Notes: a model not told the origin generated them from the letters alone. Counted from the stretch's first letter, positions 49,635-58,994 are shown. The stretch is 64,000 nt of DNA from M3007 sp041736625 (GCA_041736625.1 JBGSTG010000087.1:86950-150949); one strand, 5' to 3'. Numbers and translations are program-made.

Positions 49635-50738
49635 TTACATTTTTTCGAGCAACAGCCGGCCAATTTCGGGTACGCGGTACAAAGCCAGGTACTCGGGGCG
49701 TTGCGTCCGGGCGAGTTCCTGCGCCATGGCGAGCCGCAGGTCGTTGGGCAACTCTTCCCAGAGAATAAACTTTTCCAGATTCCGCATTTCACCTTCGGCG
49801 GGCGGCGCCTTCCGGCCGAGCAGGTAGTTGTTGATGCGGCTCACGAGGATGGAGAGCATGTCCATGCGTTGCGTTTCGCCGTCGCGTACCAGACGCCGGA
49901 GGCGCGGTTCCAGCAAATCGAAACTTTCAGCGCCCAAAATATCCGCCGGCCCGGGGAGGCGGTCGAGTTTCAGGTGAACGAACTGCAGGAACGCCTCCAC
50001 CGTTTCGGTATCCAGGGTGGCTTCGCCGAGCATTTTGAGCACAGGCAGATGGTCTTCCAGCCGCTCGAAAGGGGCCATGGCGTTGAAAAACTGCACCAGT
50101 GAGCGCGGGGTGGTGCGGCGCCCGTTCAACAATTCGGGGTATGCCAGGACGAAATGAATCCCGCGGGTGTCCACGCCGGCCTGTTCGGCCCAACGCGCCC
50201 AGGCATGCACGTCGAAGGTCATGGACACGTGCAGCATGCGGGTGAGCATGGCGTCGTCGAGCGCTGTGACGGAATAGTCGCCTCCGTCCGGGTTGGCGGT
50301 CAGCACGATGAGCCATTTGGGCGGCAAAGCCCAGGAGACAAGCGCATAATACTGGAGCAACTGCATGAGCCCGCGCAAGATGCGGTCGTCGGCCCGGTTG
50401 AAGTCGTCGAGCAGCAATATACCCGGGCCTTCGTGCGTAGGCGCCCACGCGGGCGGCGCGAAGCGGGTCACCGTCCGGCCCTCTCCATCGGTCTCAAGCA
50501 CCGGCATACCCACCAGATCGCCCATCTCCTCGAACTGCGCGGGGGCGATGTAGATTAGCTCCATATTCCGTTCGGCGGCCAGGCCGCGCACCAGCTCCGT
50601 TTTCCCGATGCCGTGCAGGCCCCAGATGCAAACCGGTGTAGGGCGGGCATGGCGCGCCTGCTCCAACTGGTGCTCCAGCAGGTGTTTAACGCTGTCGGCG
50701 CTCACGGATGCGCCGTATGTCAGGTATTGGAAGGTCAA
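49635..50738 (-). CDS. MoxR-like AAA+ ATPase
   Basis: The 367-residue protein has Walker A GLHGIGKTEL (residues 44-53), Walker B GILLLDDFNRAD, sensor 1 LIVLTANPDGGDY and an arginine-finger region MLTRMLHVSM. This is a stand-alone MoxR-type ATPase of the family normally paired with a VWA-domain protein, which it helps mature. No VWA gene is visible on either side: the neighbours are the LpxL-like and MltA genes. Start at the ATG at 50738. The exact role is unknown. Confidence 0.85.
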   Translation of the reverse strand: MTFQYLTYGASVSADSVKHLLEHQLEQARHARPTPVCIWGLHGIGKTELVRGLAAERNMELIYIAPAQFEEMGDLVGMPVLETDGEGRTVTRFAPPAWAPTHEGPGILLLDDFNRADDRILRGLMQLLQYYALVSWALPPKWLIVLTANPDGGDYSVTALDDAMLTRMLHVSMTFDVHAWARWAEQAGVDTRGIHFVLAYPELLNGRRTTPRSLVQFFNAMAPFERLEDHLPVLKMLGEATLDTETVEAFLQFVHLKLDRLPGPADILGAESFDLLEPRLRRLVRDGETQRMDMLSILVSRINNYLLGRKAPPAEGEMRNLEKFILWEELPNDLRLAMAQELARTQRPEYLALYRVPEIGRLLLEKM

Positions 50739-50878
50739 GATGAATATAGCATTTTACCGCCGGCGCAAGAAAGGCGCAATGCAGGATGCGGAGGTAACGC
50801 AAAAATGGGGGATTTGTTGGGAAAAGCGCGCAAGGATGCCCGGAAGCGCCATGCGGCCATGGGTACACAAACGCAACG

Positions 50879-50933
50879 CCCCTCCTTTCAGCTGTGGGGT
50901 TTCAGGGGGAATAACCACAGCGGGAAAGAGGGG
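50879..50933 (-). terminator. Possible terminator after mltA
   Basis: A long imperfect stem (CCCCTC, TTTC and CTGTGG on one side, CCACAG, GAAA and GAGGGG on the other) lies 32 bases after the mltA stop on its strand. No T run follows, so it may be a factor-dependent site or only an RNA 3' end. Confidence 0.35.
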
Positions 50934-50964
50934 CGGGGTGTTGGCGCCAAAGCGTGGTCGGGTG

Positions 50965-52032
50965 TTACTGCACGGCCAGGTCGCTGTTGCGTTTGGGCAT
51001 CATGATCCAGAGTCGGCCGTAACCGTTGATGGTGTAAGCGTCTTCGAGGGCTTTGGGGCCGATGCCGCAGTAGATATCGATCCGGTTGGTGGTCTTGATG
51101 GCGCCGCCGCGGTCTTGGGCGAACAGCACCCGGTACGAGTAGCCGGTGATGTTTCCACTTAGATCCATTTCGGGCAGTTCGGCCAACAGGGTAGCGCCGA
51201 TGGGTATGTAACGCGTGTCGATGGCAATGGAGTGCCCGGCGGTCATGGGAAAGGCGCCGGCGCCCAGCACGGTGTTGTCTACCCGCGTAAAAAACACATA
51301 GGAACCGCCGTCGCCTTTGGTGGAGCCGCCGAAGCCGAAGTATTCGCGCTTGCCGTTGGGGTACTCCACCAGGACCGAGCCTTGCAATTGGGCGTTTTCA
51401 ACCGCCTTTTTGCTGGTGAACCAGGCCAGTTCCAGTCCGCGGCCACCCAGTGCGCCTTGCCAGATGGCATCGGGACTGGGAATGCCCTCGGACGGTTTGC
51501 GGTAAATCGGGTACTGAAAAGCGCCACCCTGGGTTTTGCTTGCGGACTCTACCGGGGTGTAGTAGCCGGTTATACGCACCTGGTCTTTTTTGAGGTCGGT
51601 GTTTATGCGGTAAAAATCGAACTGTTGTGCCAGCTGCTCCGGTGTGAATGTGCCCGATCCGCGCAACAGCTCAACGGTTTGCAGGAGTTCGAGGCGGTGC
51701 AACCCGTTCAGGTTGGCTTTTTTGGCGTCCGGACGGCGCAGGTAGTTCGTCTGCTCGTACATGGCCTGTTGCATGAGTGGGTCGACCGTGATGGTCGGCA
51801 GGGTTTCCGGGCCTTCGGCGATGAGCGTGCTGCTCACCTTTCGGGGTTTCCCTTGCAGGGCTGCCAGTTCGGCCATCTCCTCCGGTTTTTCCTTGATGGA
51901 GGCAACCTCGGTTAACGGAGTGGCGGATGCCGCCTGGCTGGCGGCGGGAGTGGTATAGTTGCATGCGCCTACCAGGGCTCCCATAGCCGGGAGCATAAGC
52001 ATCCAGCAGGTGCGCGTTGCGAAAGTGTTCAT
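50965..52032 (-). CDS. mltA: Membrane-bound lytic murein transglycosylase A-like lipoprotein
   Basis: From the ATG at 52032 the 355-residue product has a lipoprotein signal (MLMLPAMGALVGAC). The MltA domain includes ITGYYTPVESASKTQGGAFQ and the tract LAWFTSKKAVENAQLQGS. The C-terminal 3D domain carries the catalytic aspartate in VLFAQDRGGAIKTTNRIDIY, followed by the closing GYGRLWIMMP. MltA cleaves glycan strands of peptidoglycan with formation of 1,6-anhydroMurNAc. The promoter box at 52158-52165 gives a leader of about 120 bases. Confidence 0.93.
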   Translation of the reverse strand: MNTFATRTCWMLMLPAMGALVGACNYTTPAASQAASATPLTEVASIKEKPEEMAELAALQGKPRKVSSTLIAEGPETLPTITVDPLMQQAMYEQTNYLRRPDAKKANLNGLHRLELLQTVELLRGSGTFTPEQLAQQFDFYRINTDLKKDQVRITGYYTPVESASKTQGGAFQYPIYRKPSEGIPSPDAIWQGALGGRGLELAWFTSKKAVENAQLQGSVLVEYPNGKREYFGFGGSTKGDGGSYVFFTRVDNTVLGAGAFPMTAGHSIAIDTRYIPIGATLLAELPEMDLSGNITGYSYRVLFAQDRGGAIKTTNRIDIYCGIGPKALEDAYTINGYGRLWIMMPKRNSDLAVQ

Positions 52033-52157
52033 GGGAAATAACAGGTTACGGTTTTTGGGCAAAAGAACGTAATCGGGTGAGACGGGATTGAAGGCAGTCA
52101 CAGCAATGTTTCGGGGAAAAGGAAATCAACCCGAAATTGCCAAAGATTATTCGGCTG

Positions 52158-52165
52158 CAAAGGTA
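52158..52165 (-). promoter_or_regulatory. -7 promoter box of mltA
   Basis: The minus strand reads TACCTTTG, an exact match, with a TTTG 15 bases further upstream. Confidence 0.6.
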
Positions 52166-52243
52166 CAGGCGGGTGCGCCACAAATGTTCATAACGGAATC
52201 CTAACAAAGACGAAATAAAAGCCCAATCGTCACGGATTTCCGG

Positions 52244-52855
52244 TCAAAGCGCAAGAATGCCTCTTCGAATCCACTCGTTTGTCTTCAGAATCGCCGAAAC
52301 GGAGAGCACATCGGTGATGTGGCCGTTGAGCACCAGGTCCACTGCTTCGGAAAAATGTACTTTCCGGACGCGCAGTTCTTCGGTCTCTTCCGGTTGCGAT
52401 TCTCCGAATTCCAGTTCACGGGCGACATAAGCCAGCCCCTTTTCGTCGGTCACCGAGTTGGAGAGATGGAGTTCCATAAGCGGAATCCACACCCGGGCCC
52501 GGATGCCCGTTTCTTCCAAAAGTTCCCGTTGGGCGGCTTCCAGCGGATCGGCGCCCAGGGGCCCGCCTCCTTCCGGAATTTCCCAACTGTACCGTTCAAG
52601 GGTGTATCGGTACTGTCCTACCAGCCACGTGTTGCCCGCCTCGTCAAGCGGAAGAACGCCAATGGCCAGATTTTTAAAATGCACCACCCCGTAGATGCCG
52701 GGCTTTCCGGCCGGATTCAGCACATCGCTGTGCGTTACCCGGATCCAGGGGTTGTTGTACACCTCCTGTACCTGCAACGTTTTCCAGGGATTCACAGGGG
52801 TCTCACCGTTGTTTACTTCATTTTCAAATACCATACCAAAAAAGCGGTAAATCAA
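52244..52855 (-). CDS. NUDIX hydrolase (ADP-ribose pyrophosphatase-like)
   Basis: The 203-residue protein contains the NUDIX box GGGPLGADPLEAAQRELLEETGI (residues about 97-119; the usual Gx5Ex7REUxEExGU pattern is present) after a beta-rich N-terminal part with GVVHFKNLAIGVLPLD and LVGQYRYTLERYSWEIPEG. The residues resemble ADP-ribose or nucleotide-sugar pyrophosphatases. An ATG at 52834 is an alternative start. It begins 16 bases after the stop codon of the barrel gene in the same direction. Confidence 0.93.
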   Translation of the reverse strand: MIYRFFGMVFENEVNNGETPVNPWKTLQVQEVYNNPWIRVTHSDVLNPAGKPGIYGVVHFKNLAIGVLPLDEAGNTWLVGQYRYTLERYSWEIPEGGGPLGADPLEAAQRELLEETGIRARVWIPLMELHLSNSVTDEKGLAYVARELEFGESQPEETEELRVRKVHFSEAVDLVLNGHITDVLSVSAILKTNEWIRRGILAL

Positions 52856-52871
52856 AAAAAATATTTGTGGA

Positions 52872-54704
52872 TCAAAACAAGTTCACGTAACCGAGGTGCA
52901 CCTTGACGGCCCGCAGATCGAACGGGTCGCCGGTGTCGTTCCGGCCTACCGCCCCGCTGACGCCAAAAAGGCCGGCCTGGCTTTCGAATACCATGCCCGC
53001 CCCGAGTCCGAACGGCCTCTGGAACAACCGCTGGCGGTCGGTGGTGTTTTCGATGTATCCGTAATCGGCAAATGCCGCCAGGTAGGAGTTGGGGCCGATG
53101 AGCAACCGGTATTCCAGCGTACCCACGGCGTATCGGGTGGCAAACAGGCTTTCTTCGTTGAAGCCGCGCATCAACTTGTTGCCGCCGAGGCGAAACTGCT
53201 CGTTGTTGTACACGGGGTCCGTAGAGAAGATCCCCCGGGCGCGCACCGCCGTTTTGATGGTGCTGCGTTTGAAAACAGGCAGATAGGACTCCAGGGCGAC
53301 CGCCGGTCGGTAGCGCGTGGTATTTTCGGGGATGCTGTCGTACAGGGCGCCGAAATCGAAGTCCGGATCGTCCGGATCGGTCAGGTTCTCGATCTGGCTG
53401 TTTCTCCGCACCGTGCTGAAGCCGGCCACCCCCTGAACGTAGGCCGACCAGCCGCGGCGCGGGTTGAAGCGGTAGTCGAGATTCAGCCAGTTGGCTTCCA
53501 CACCGAAGCCGTTTTGGCGCAGGTCGAGGTTGGGCGGCAGCTGGTGCGTCTGGACGATGGTGAGCGTGTCGATCTGTTGCAGAAAAATGGAACGGTTGTC
53601 CCAAAAGAAACCCACCGAGTTGCCCACGGCAAACAGGTACTGAACGCCGAGCTTGGTCTGGGCGTCCACCCACGACGTATCCCCCCGGAAGATATTGAGC
53701 CGTCCGTCGACGCCGAAAGGCGAGCCCAACACGTATGGCACCGCCATTTGCAGGTCAATTTTTTGGGTTTCGGGCCTCAGGCGGTCGAATTCCAGCGACA
53801 GGCGTTCGCCCCACCCCAGCGCGTTCAGGAAAATCGCGCTCAGGTTGCCGGTGAGCAGCAGCCGCCCGGAAGGGTCGTTGGGTTGGGGGAGCAGGCCAAC
53901 GACAAAGTCGAAGCGGCCGGCCCGTTTTTTCCTTACGGGCAGTCGGATGTCGGCGCGGCCCCCTTCAAAGCGCACCAGGGGGTTGCCGGCGCTCTCGAGG
54001 AACGGCAACGCGCGCAAACGCCCGGGCACGGCGTCGAGGCGCGACTTGTTGTACGGGGCCCCGGCACGGAGACCCAGGTATTGCGACAGGAACCCTTTGG
54101 GCAGGCGCACGTCGCCCAGCGTCGTCACCGACCCGAAGGTAATGGCGGCGTTGCGCTGCAGATTCAGCACGGCGGTCAGGCCGCCGTCGACCGCCTGCAC
54201 CACGCTGTCCAGCCACACCCGGGCGAAGGGGTACCCGGTATTTTCAGCGTGACTCAACAGTTTTTCCTCCATTTGCAAGACGGACACGTAGTCCAGCGGT
54301 TTATTCTCCAGGGCCGAAAGGCGCAGGCCAGCCGCGTCGAGCCCGCGGGCGTCCAGCTCGGCGCCGGGCACTACGTTCACCCAGCGGAATGCCGGCCCGA
54401 GGTATAGCTCGGCGGACACCAGCGAATCCTGCTCCTGCCATTGGTCCAGGGAAGCCAGCAAATAAGCACCGCGCTGCAGGTGGTCGAGCAACTGCCGACC
54501 GAAAGAGTCGGCAGGGACGGGCGTGGAGGATACCACTAGTACGGTGTCGCGCCACTGTGCCTGGCGCGGTAGTTTGAACCCGTCCATGCCCTTTTGAAAG
54601 GCGGCTTTTTCATCCGGGTGTACGCGAATGTGCAGCGTTTGCTGGGCGCTGCCTGTGCAGGCGGCGCTTACCCATACCAATAACGCAGCAACCAGGTTTC
54701 GCAT
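52872..54704 (-). CDS. BamA/TamA-family outer membrane protein
   Basis: The 610-residue protein has a signal peptide (MRNLVAALLVWVSAACTGSA), a soluble region with two or so POTRA-like modules (about 80-240, including YPFARVWLDSVVQAVDGG and GDVRLPKGFLSQYLGLRAG) and a C-terminal surface-antigen barrel (about 260-610, with alternating strands and a terminal aromatic, LGYVNLF). It is shorter than BamA and is closer to TamA or other Omp85 members. It would help insert or translocate proteins at the outer membrane. It is followed directly by the NUDIX gene. Confidence 0.85.
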   Translation of the reverse strand: MRNLVAALLVWVSAACTGSAQQTLHIRVHPDEKAAFQKGMDGFKLPRQAQWRDTVLVVSSTPVPADSFGRQLLDHLQRGAYLLASLDQWQEQDSLVSAELYLGPAFRWVNVVPGAELDARGLDAAGLRLSALENKPLDYVSVLQMEEKLLSHAENTGYPFARVWLDSVVQAVDGGLTAVLNLQRNAAITFGSVTTLGDVRLPKGFLSQYLGLRAGAPYNKSRLDAVPGRLRALPFLESAGNPLVRFEGGRADIRLPVRKKRAGRFDFVVGLLPQPNDPSGRLLLTGNLSAIFLNALGWGERLSLEFDRLRPETQKIDLQMAVPYVLGSPFGVDGRLNIFRGDTSWVDAQTKLGVQYLFAVGNSVGFFWDNRSIFLQQIDTLTIVQTHQLPPNLDLRQNGFGVEANWLNLDYRFNPRRGWSAYVQGVAGFSTVRRNSQIENLTDPDDPDFDFGALYDSIPENTTRYRPAVALESYLPVFKRSTIKTAVRARGIFSTDPVYNNEQFRLGGNKLMRGFNEESLFATRYAVGTLEYRLLIGPNSYLAAFADYGYIENTTDRQRLFQRPFGLGAGMVFESQAGLFGVSGAVGRNDTGDPFDLRAVKVHLGYVNLF

Positions 54705-54773
54705 GAGGGGGAGAAAGTTGTTGGGCTAACGCCGGGAACGCCGTTTTTTGTATAATCAGCAAGGAAGTGCTGC

Positions 54774-55760
54774 TCAAAAGCCGATGGAAGGTACGGCCTG
54801 CGAAACTACCCTGGCGAGTGCGCGCGGTAAACGCACATACCGGAAGTGATTGTAGCGCACCGGATAAGCGCCAAACCCCCGGAAAAAACGCTCTATGGGC
54901 TCCAACATGCTTCCGTCAAAATCCAGGACGCTGTACCGGTCGGCGAACAGGCGCACACTTTCGGCGATGATGCGCGACATAATGCCGGAGTTTTTGTATT
55001 CCGGCAGGGTTGACCCCTGGTAGTAGATCATTTTTTTGCCGAAAAAAAAGTAGATGATGCCCGCCACCGGTTGGTTTCCATCGTACCCGATCAGGCAGCA
55101 GCTGTGTCCTTCAGGGTAAAAATGGCGGGCGTTCCTGCACAGGGCATCGAAAAACGGGGCCGGAATACGACGCGTTGCCTCCGGTTTCGCCGTTTTCAGT
55201 ATCGCTACAACCTGTTCGGGGTCATTCACCATTTCCACCCGAAGGCCGGCCTGATCCGCTTTTTTGATCTCCCGCCGCACGTGGGAGGCGCATTGTTCCA
55301 AAAATACCGGGTAGCCTGCACCGATGTCGACCCAATAGGTTATCCGTATGCGTTGTTTCCAGCCCAGCCAAAGCAGGGGTAAATCGTATTGGTATTCCGG
55401 CGCGAAGTACTGGTCGATGAATGCGAGTTTGGCAGGAATGCCTGCATGAATGTGCTGGATCGCTTTTTTCTGAAATTCCAGGTTTTTGTACACGCTACCG
55501 GGTCGGTGCGCGAGCAGTATGCCGAGATACTGGGCGAAGTGCGGTTGCCTGCTGTACCCAATACCCCATTTCTTTTTGGGAAAATAGGGGAGAGCCGCCA
55601 CCAGCCCGTCGCCGTCGCGCACCGTGACCGCCTCCCATACGCCGGGGAGGTTGGACAGGTAGGCGTGGCAATGGTAAATGTTGCCTTGTGGGCTGTTCCG
55701 GACAAACTGATCCCACTCCAAAGGATCCAGCGCGGCGCCCAAAATGACGGAAGTTTGCAT
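54774..55760 (-). CDS. FemAB/BioF2-like GNAT acetyltransferase
   Basis: The 328-residue cytoplasmic protein has two GNAT-like halves. The N-terminal half includes EWDQFVRNSPQGNIYHCHAY and LVAALPYFPKK; the C-terminal half includes CCLIGYDGNQPVAGIIYFFFG, IIYYQGSTLPEYKNSGIMSRI and DFDGSMLEPIERFFRGFGA. This is the pattern of the PF13480 (BioF2-like, FemAB-related) family, which adds acyl or aminoacyl groups in cell-wall or polysaccharide synthesis. The substrate is unknown. It is divergent from the heme-oxygenase-fold gene. Confidence 0.82.
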   Translation of the reverse strand: MQTSVILGAALDPLEWDQFVRNSPQGNIYHCHAYLSNLPGVWEAVTVRDGDGLVAALPYFPKKKWGIGYSRQPHFAQYLGILLAHRPGSVYKNLEFQKKAIQHIHAGIPAKLAFIDQYFAPEYQYDLPLLWLGWKQRIRITYWVDIGAGYPVFLEQCASHVRREIKKADQAGLRVEMVNDPEQVVAILKTAKPEATRRIPAPFFDALCRNARHFYPEGHSCCLIGYDGNQPVAGIIYFFFGKKMIYYQGSTLPEYKNSGIMSRIIAESVRLFADRYSVLDFDGSMLEPIERFFRGFGAYPVRYNHFRYVRLPRALARVVSQAVPSIGF

Positions 55761-55846
55761 GATTGATTTTTAAGCAGAAGTACCGGTAAACGCCGGGCAG
55801 CGATTTGGACATTGAAACGTTTTGACCGAAACAATTGCTGCCCGAT

Positions 55847-56599
55847 ATGGAACAATCAAATGAATCCTACCCCTATTTCATGAGCCACCCTTTTTGGCGC
55901 CTGTTGCGCATCGGTACCGGCTCGCCTGTAGGCGAAAAACTGCGGCTGCTGGACGACGAGGCTCGCGGCCGGGTCATCGCCGAAGCGGTAAAAGGTTTTT
56001 ATCCGGTCAGTTACGCCAGCCTCCTGGCCTTCCGGCGGTTTTCCGAACTGGCCGACCACCCAGAGGCAAAGGCCATTGCCTTTGAGATATGCGCGGTGGA
56101 GAGCGGTAACAAACCGCTTGTCGAAGGGTCGGCGTTTACCGGCGTGCGGCATTGCGACCAGTTGAAGATCATGTTTGAATCCTTGCTTGGCCGTCCTCTG
56201 CCTATTGAGTACCCGGAAACCTTCGAAGTGCTGACCGTTTCGGACATTTCCCGGGCTTCCCTGCCCAAAGCGATGGCCATTTGCGAAGTGATAGAGCATA
56301 CGGCGCCTTTTGTCATCCACTTTTACCAGGATTTTCTGGTGCAATGCCAGGTGGCCATGGATATACCCAGTGAAAAAGTGCAGCGCAATTACCTGGATGA
56401 GCACAACCTGACCGAGGGCGACGCCTGTGAGGCGCAGCACATCGACATGCTGGGCAGGATGATGGCGCCTTATGCCCACGTGCAGCACTCCCCTGCTTAC
56501 ACCGAAGAAAGAACACAGTTTATTCAGCTGGTTTCCAGCCATTTTGAACACCACCGCCAATCCATTTTACAGGTATTGGGCATTCAGCCCGCTGCCTGA
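55847..56599 (+). CDS. Heme-oxygenase-fold protein (possible diiron oxidase)
   Basis: The 250-residue all-helical protein has acidic and histidine residues spaced as in heme-oxygenase-like proteins of the TENA/PqqC/HDO type: FEICAVESG, AICEVIEHTAPFVIHFYQDFL and LDEHNLTEGDACEAQHIDML (E...DxxxxExxH-like). HDO members use a diiron centre to oxidise or cleave substrates; whether all ligands are present cannot be settled by eye. I start at the ATG at 55847, the first in-frame ATG. The gene is isolated between the FemAB-like and barrel genes. Confidence 0.5.
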   Translation: MEQSNESYPYFMSHPFWRLLRIGTGSPVGEKLRLLDDEARGRVIAEAVKGFYPVSYASLLAFRRFSELADHPEAKAIAFEICAVESGNKPLVEGSAFTGVRHCDQLKIMFESLLGRPLPIEYPETFEVLTVSDISRASLPKAMAICEVIEHTAPFVIHFYQDFLVQCQVAMDIPSEKVQRNYLDEHNLTEGDACEAQHIDMLGRMMAPYAHVQHSPAYTEERTQFIQLVSSHFEHHRQSILQVLGIQPAA

Positions 56600-56670
56600 C
56601 CCCCAATACAGACAACCATTTTAATGTCAAAATCGTCATTTAATCATTGCATAACGCCAAAATAACATCC

Positions 56671-57309
56671 ATGAAAAACGTCTTTCTCCTTTTTGTCCTT
56701 TTATTGGTTACCCTTCGTTTGAACGCCCAGTTTGCCATCGGCGTGGGTGGCGGCGTTAACATCAGCAGAGATCATGTTGTGGATGAGGGGATCCCTTCCG
56801 AAATAAAACTAGAAGAAAAATCCATAACCGCCTTCCATTTCAGCGTACAACCGCGCTACGTATTTGCCCGCCGGTGGGCGGCTATTTTGGATTTACAGTA
56901 CAACCGAAAAGGCAGCTTGTATATAGGGACGGGGTCCCAGGCAGAATCTGGATCACGGGCCGACTATTTCGACATAATGCCCCAGATGGAGTACCGTTTG
57001 CTGGAACACTTCGGCGTGGCGGCCGGCGCAAATTTCGGGTTCAAGGTCCGGGATGAGGTTAAGACTCCCAATACTGATGGATGGATAGAAAGCGTCTATG
57101 ATTTTTATGAAGACCAGGACTTCGGCCTGCTTTTCGCGGTCCGGGGTTACTTCGGCGGGTTTTACGGCACCGTGAGCTACAACCTGGGGTTGATGGATGT
57201 GACTGACATTTATGTGACCGATGAGAACGGCGGCTCTACTGAAACCGAATGGTACCACCGGAACCTCCAGATCGGCGTTGGGTACCTGATACCCTTGCGC
57301 AAGCGCTAG
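56671..57309 (+). CDS. Outer membrane beta-barrel protein (PorT/OMP_b-brl_2-like)
   Basis: From the ATG at 56671 the 212-residue protein has a signal peptide (MKNVFLLFVLLLVTLRLNAQ) and then alternating strands with glycines and aromatics (AIGVGGGVNIS, FSVQPRYVFARRWAAILDLQY, FGVAAGANFGFKV, LFAVRGYFGGFYGTVSYNLG), ending LQIGVGYLIPLRKR. This is a small eight-strand type barrel common in Bacteroidota. The function is unknown. Confidence 0.82.
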   Translation: MKNVFLLFVLLLVTLRLNAQFAIGVGGGVNISRDHVVDEGIPSEIKLEEKSITAFHFSVQPRYVFARRWAAILDLQYNRKGSLYIGTGSQAESGSRADYFDIMPQMEYRLLEHFGVAAGANFGFKVRDEVKTPNTDGWIESVYDFYEDQDFGLLFAVRGYFGGFYGTVSYNLGLMDVTDIYVTDENGGSTETEWYHRNLQIGVGYLIPLRKR

Positions 57310-57311
57310 GG

Positions 57312-57716
57312 CTATTTCTCTGCTACGACGCGTATTTCCACCCGCCGGTTTTGCTGGTACTCGTTTTCGGTGAGGCCCGGGTCGGGGAAGAGCATTTCGG
57401 TGTTGCCGTAGCCCTTGTACGTCATGCGGGTATCGGGGATACGGTTTTTCAACAGGTAGTCGTACACCATGAACGATTCAAAAAAATACCCCTGTGCGGT
57501 GGCTTCCACCCGCACAATGGAATCCTTGGGCAGGCGCACGCGGTAGAAGCCGGCGGTGTCGGTCTGTGTGGAGTCGTTTCGGGTTTTGCTGGTGAAGTAC
57601 ACCGTGGTTTCGATGCCTTTGCCGGTCTCTGCGTCGCGGATGTACAGGGAGTCAAACAGCCCCTGGGCAGAGAGGCCCAGGGGACATGCCAGTAAAAAAA
57701 GGATCAGGTTTCGCAT
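57312..57716 (-). CDS. Secreted protein with a truncated OmpA C-terminal domain
   Basis: From the ATG at 57716 the 134-residue product has a signal peptide (MRNLILFLLACPLGLSAQ), a carboxypeptidase regulatory-like beta sandwich (GLFDSLYIRDAETGKGIETT to about residue 85), and then only the second half of an OmpA domain: VYDYLLKNRIPDTRMTYKGY followed by NTEMLFPDP and QNRRVEIRVV. The first half, with the TGHTD-type peptidoglycan contact, is missing although the frame is intact. It looks like an in-frame internal deletion of a longer OmpA-family protein, and peptidoglycan binding is probably lost. It converges on the barrel gene with a 2-base gap. Confidence 0.8.
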   Translation of the reverse strand: MRNLILFLLACPLGLSAQGLFDSLYIRDAETGKGIETTVYFTSKTRNDSTQTDTAGFYRVRLPKDSIVRVEATAQGYFFESFMVYDYLLKNRIPDTRMTYKGYGNTEMLFPDPGLTENEYQQNRRVEIRVVAEK

Positions 57717-57761
57717 GTCGGCAGGCAAAACAACACAACGCTGCCCGCCGTCATTTTCGTG

Positions 57762-58955
57762 TCAGGAGCCCAGTGTAAACTTGACCGGCAGCGTCATTCT
57801 ACAGCGCACAGGCTTGCCAGACACTTCGGCGGGCGACCATTGGGGCATGGACTCCACCACGCGCAGGGCTTCGTCGCCGCAACCCTCGCCGATTTCCTTG
57901 ACGATTTGGGCATCGGTTACGCTGCCGTCGGTGTCGATCACAAAGACGATCATGACCACGCCCTCGAGTTTTTTCGCCTGGGCCGATTCCGGGTACTTGA
58001 GGTTGTCGCCCAAAAATTTGACCATGGCGCTTTGTCCGCCCGGAAACTCGGGTAGTTTTTCAATATCAAAAAGCTCGTACACTTTTTCGGCCTGTTGCAT
58101 TTCGGCGTGCTCTTCGTTTTTTTGGCCGGACATACAGGAGGCCAGCAAAACCACCAGTGGGAGCACCAGGGCGTATTTAAGTCGGCGCAGGGGCGCCGAT
58201 GCGTGTTGGGTAAGCATAAGCAGTCGTTTTTTTAACGGTGAATGAAAAAAATGGTGTGCGAGGGCAGGCGCGGTTCCGGAATGCGCGTGCCCGATCAACA
58301 ACAGGCCGTATTGTTTTCTTGAAAATTGTCGGGCTGCCGCTTCGTCGGCCAGGTATTCGTGTACGCTGCGCAGCGAATTGCGGTACCAGTACGCCAGCGG
58401 ATGGAACCAGCAGAATGCGCACAGCAGCTCCGTGAGCAGCACGTCCAGACTGTGCCCGCCCCGGGCGTGCGCAACCTCGTGGGCCAGCATGGCGGCATCG
58501 TCGGGGTGGTCGGTATTGAAAGACGCCGGCACAAAAATCCAGTGAAAAAAGGAATAGGGGTAGGGCGCGTCCTCCAGGCGCAGCAGGGTGATCTTACCCG
58601 ACAGCCGCTGTTTTTCGGCACGTTGCATTCGGCGGAATATAATCAGCAGGCCCCAGCCGATGCGGAGCAACGCCAGGCCCAAACCGGCCACATACAGGAT
58701 CCAAAGTGCGTTCCAGACCGGTTGTTCGGCGCCGGCATGCGTTTGGCCGGCAGCGACCTCCGGCAACGTCACCTCCGCCAGGGCAGGCAACACCGTCGGC
58801 CACCAGCCGGATGGCGCCAGTGGAAGCGCCCATGCACCCGCGGCAGTAAGCAGCAGGTAGACCCGGTTGGCGGCAAAAAAGGTTTCACGGCGCAACAGAC
58901 CGTGGTAAAAAAGGGCGAAAACCGCCCAGGCGAGGGTAACTTGCAAGAAATACAT
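57762..58955 (-). CDS. M56 (BlaR1-type) metallopeptidase fused to TonB C-terminal domain
   Basis: The 397-residue protein has N-terminal helices (to about residue 110), the M56 zinc motif HEVAHARGGHSLDVLLTELL with HEVAH at about 160, the AFCWFHPLAYWYRNSLRS stretch and HEYLADEAA, a further helix (YALVLPLVVLLASC) and a C-terminal TonB-like domain (PEFPGGQSAMVKFLGDNLKY through VRCRMTLPVKFTL). Such proteins sense envelope stress or beta-lactams and cut a BlaI-type repressor. The partner BlaI gene lies 39 bases upstream in the same direction. Confidence 0.93.
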   Translation of the reverse strand: MYFLQVTLAWAVFALFYHGLLRRETFFAANRVYLLLTAAGAWALPLAPSGWWPTVLPALAEVTLPEVAAGQTHAGAEQPVWNALWILYVAGLGLALLRIGWGLLIIFRRMQRAEKQRLSGKITLLRLEDAPYPYSFFHWIFVPASFNTDHPDDAAMLAHEVAHARGGHSLDVLLTELLCAFCWFHPLAYWYRNSLRSVHEYLADEAAARQFSRKQYGLLLIGHAHSGTAPALAHHFFHSPLKKRLLMLTQHASAPLRRLKYALVLPLVVLLASCMSGQKNEEHAEMQQAEKVYELFDIEKLPEFPGGQSAMVKFLGDNLKYPESAQAKKLEGVVMIVFVIDTDGSVTDAQIVKEIGEGCGDEALRVVESMPQWSPAEVSGKPVRCRMTLPVKFTLGS

Positions 58956-58994
58956 GGCAAAAGCTTTGTTAAATGACGGCTGCCGGCCGGGGGG

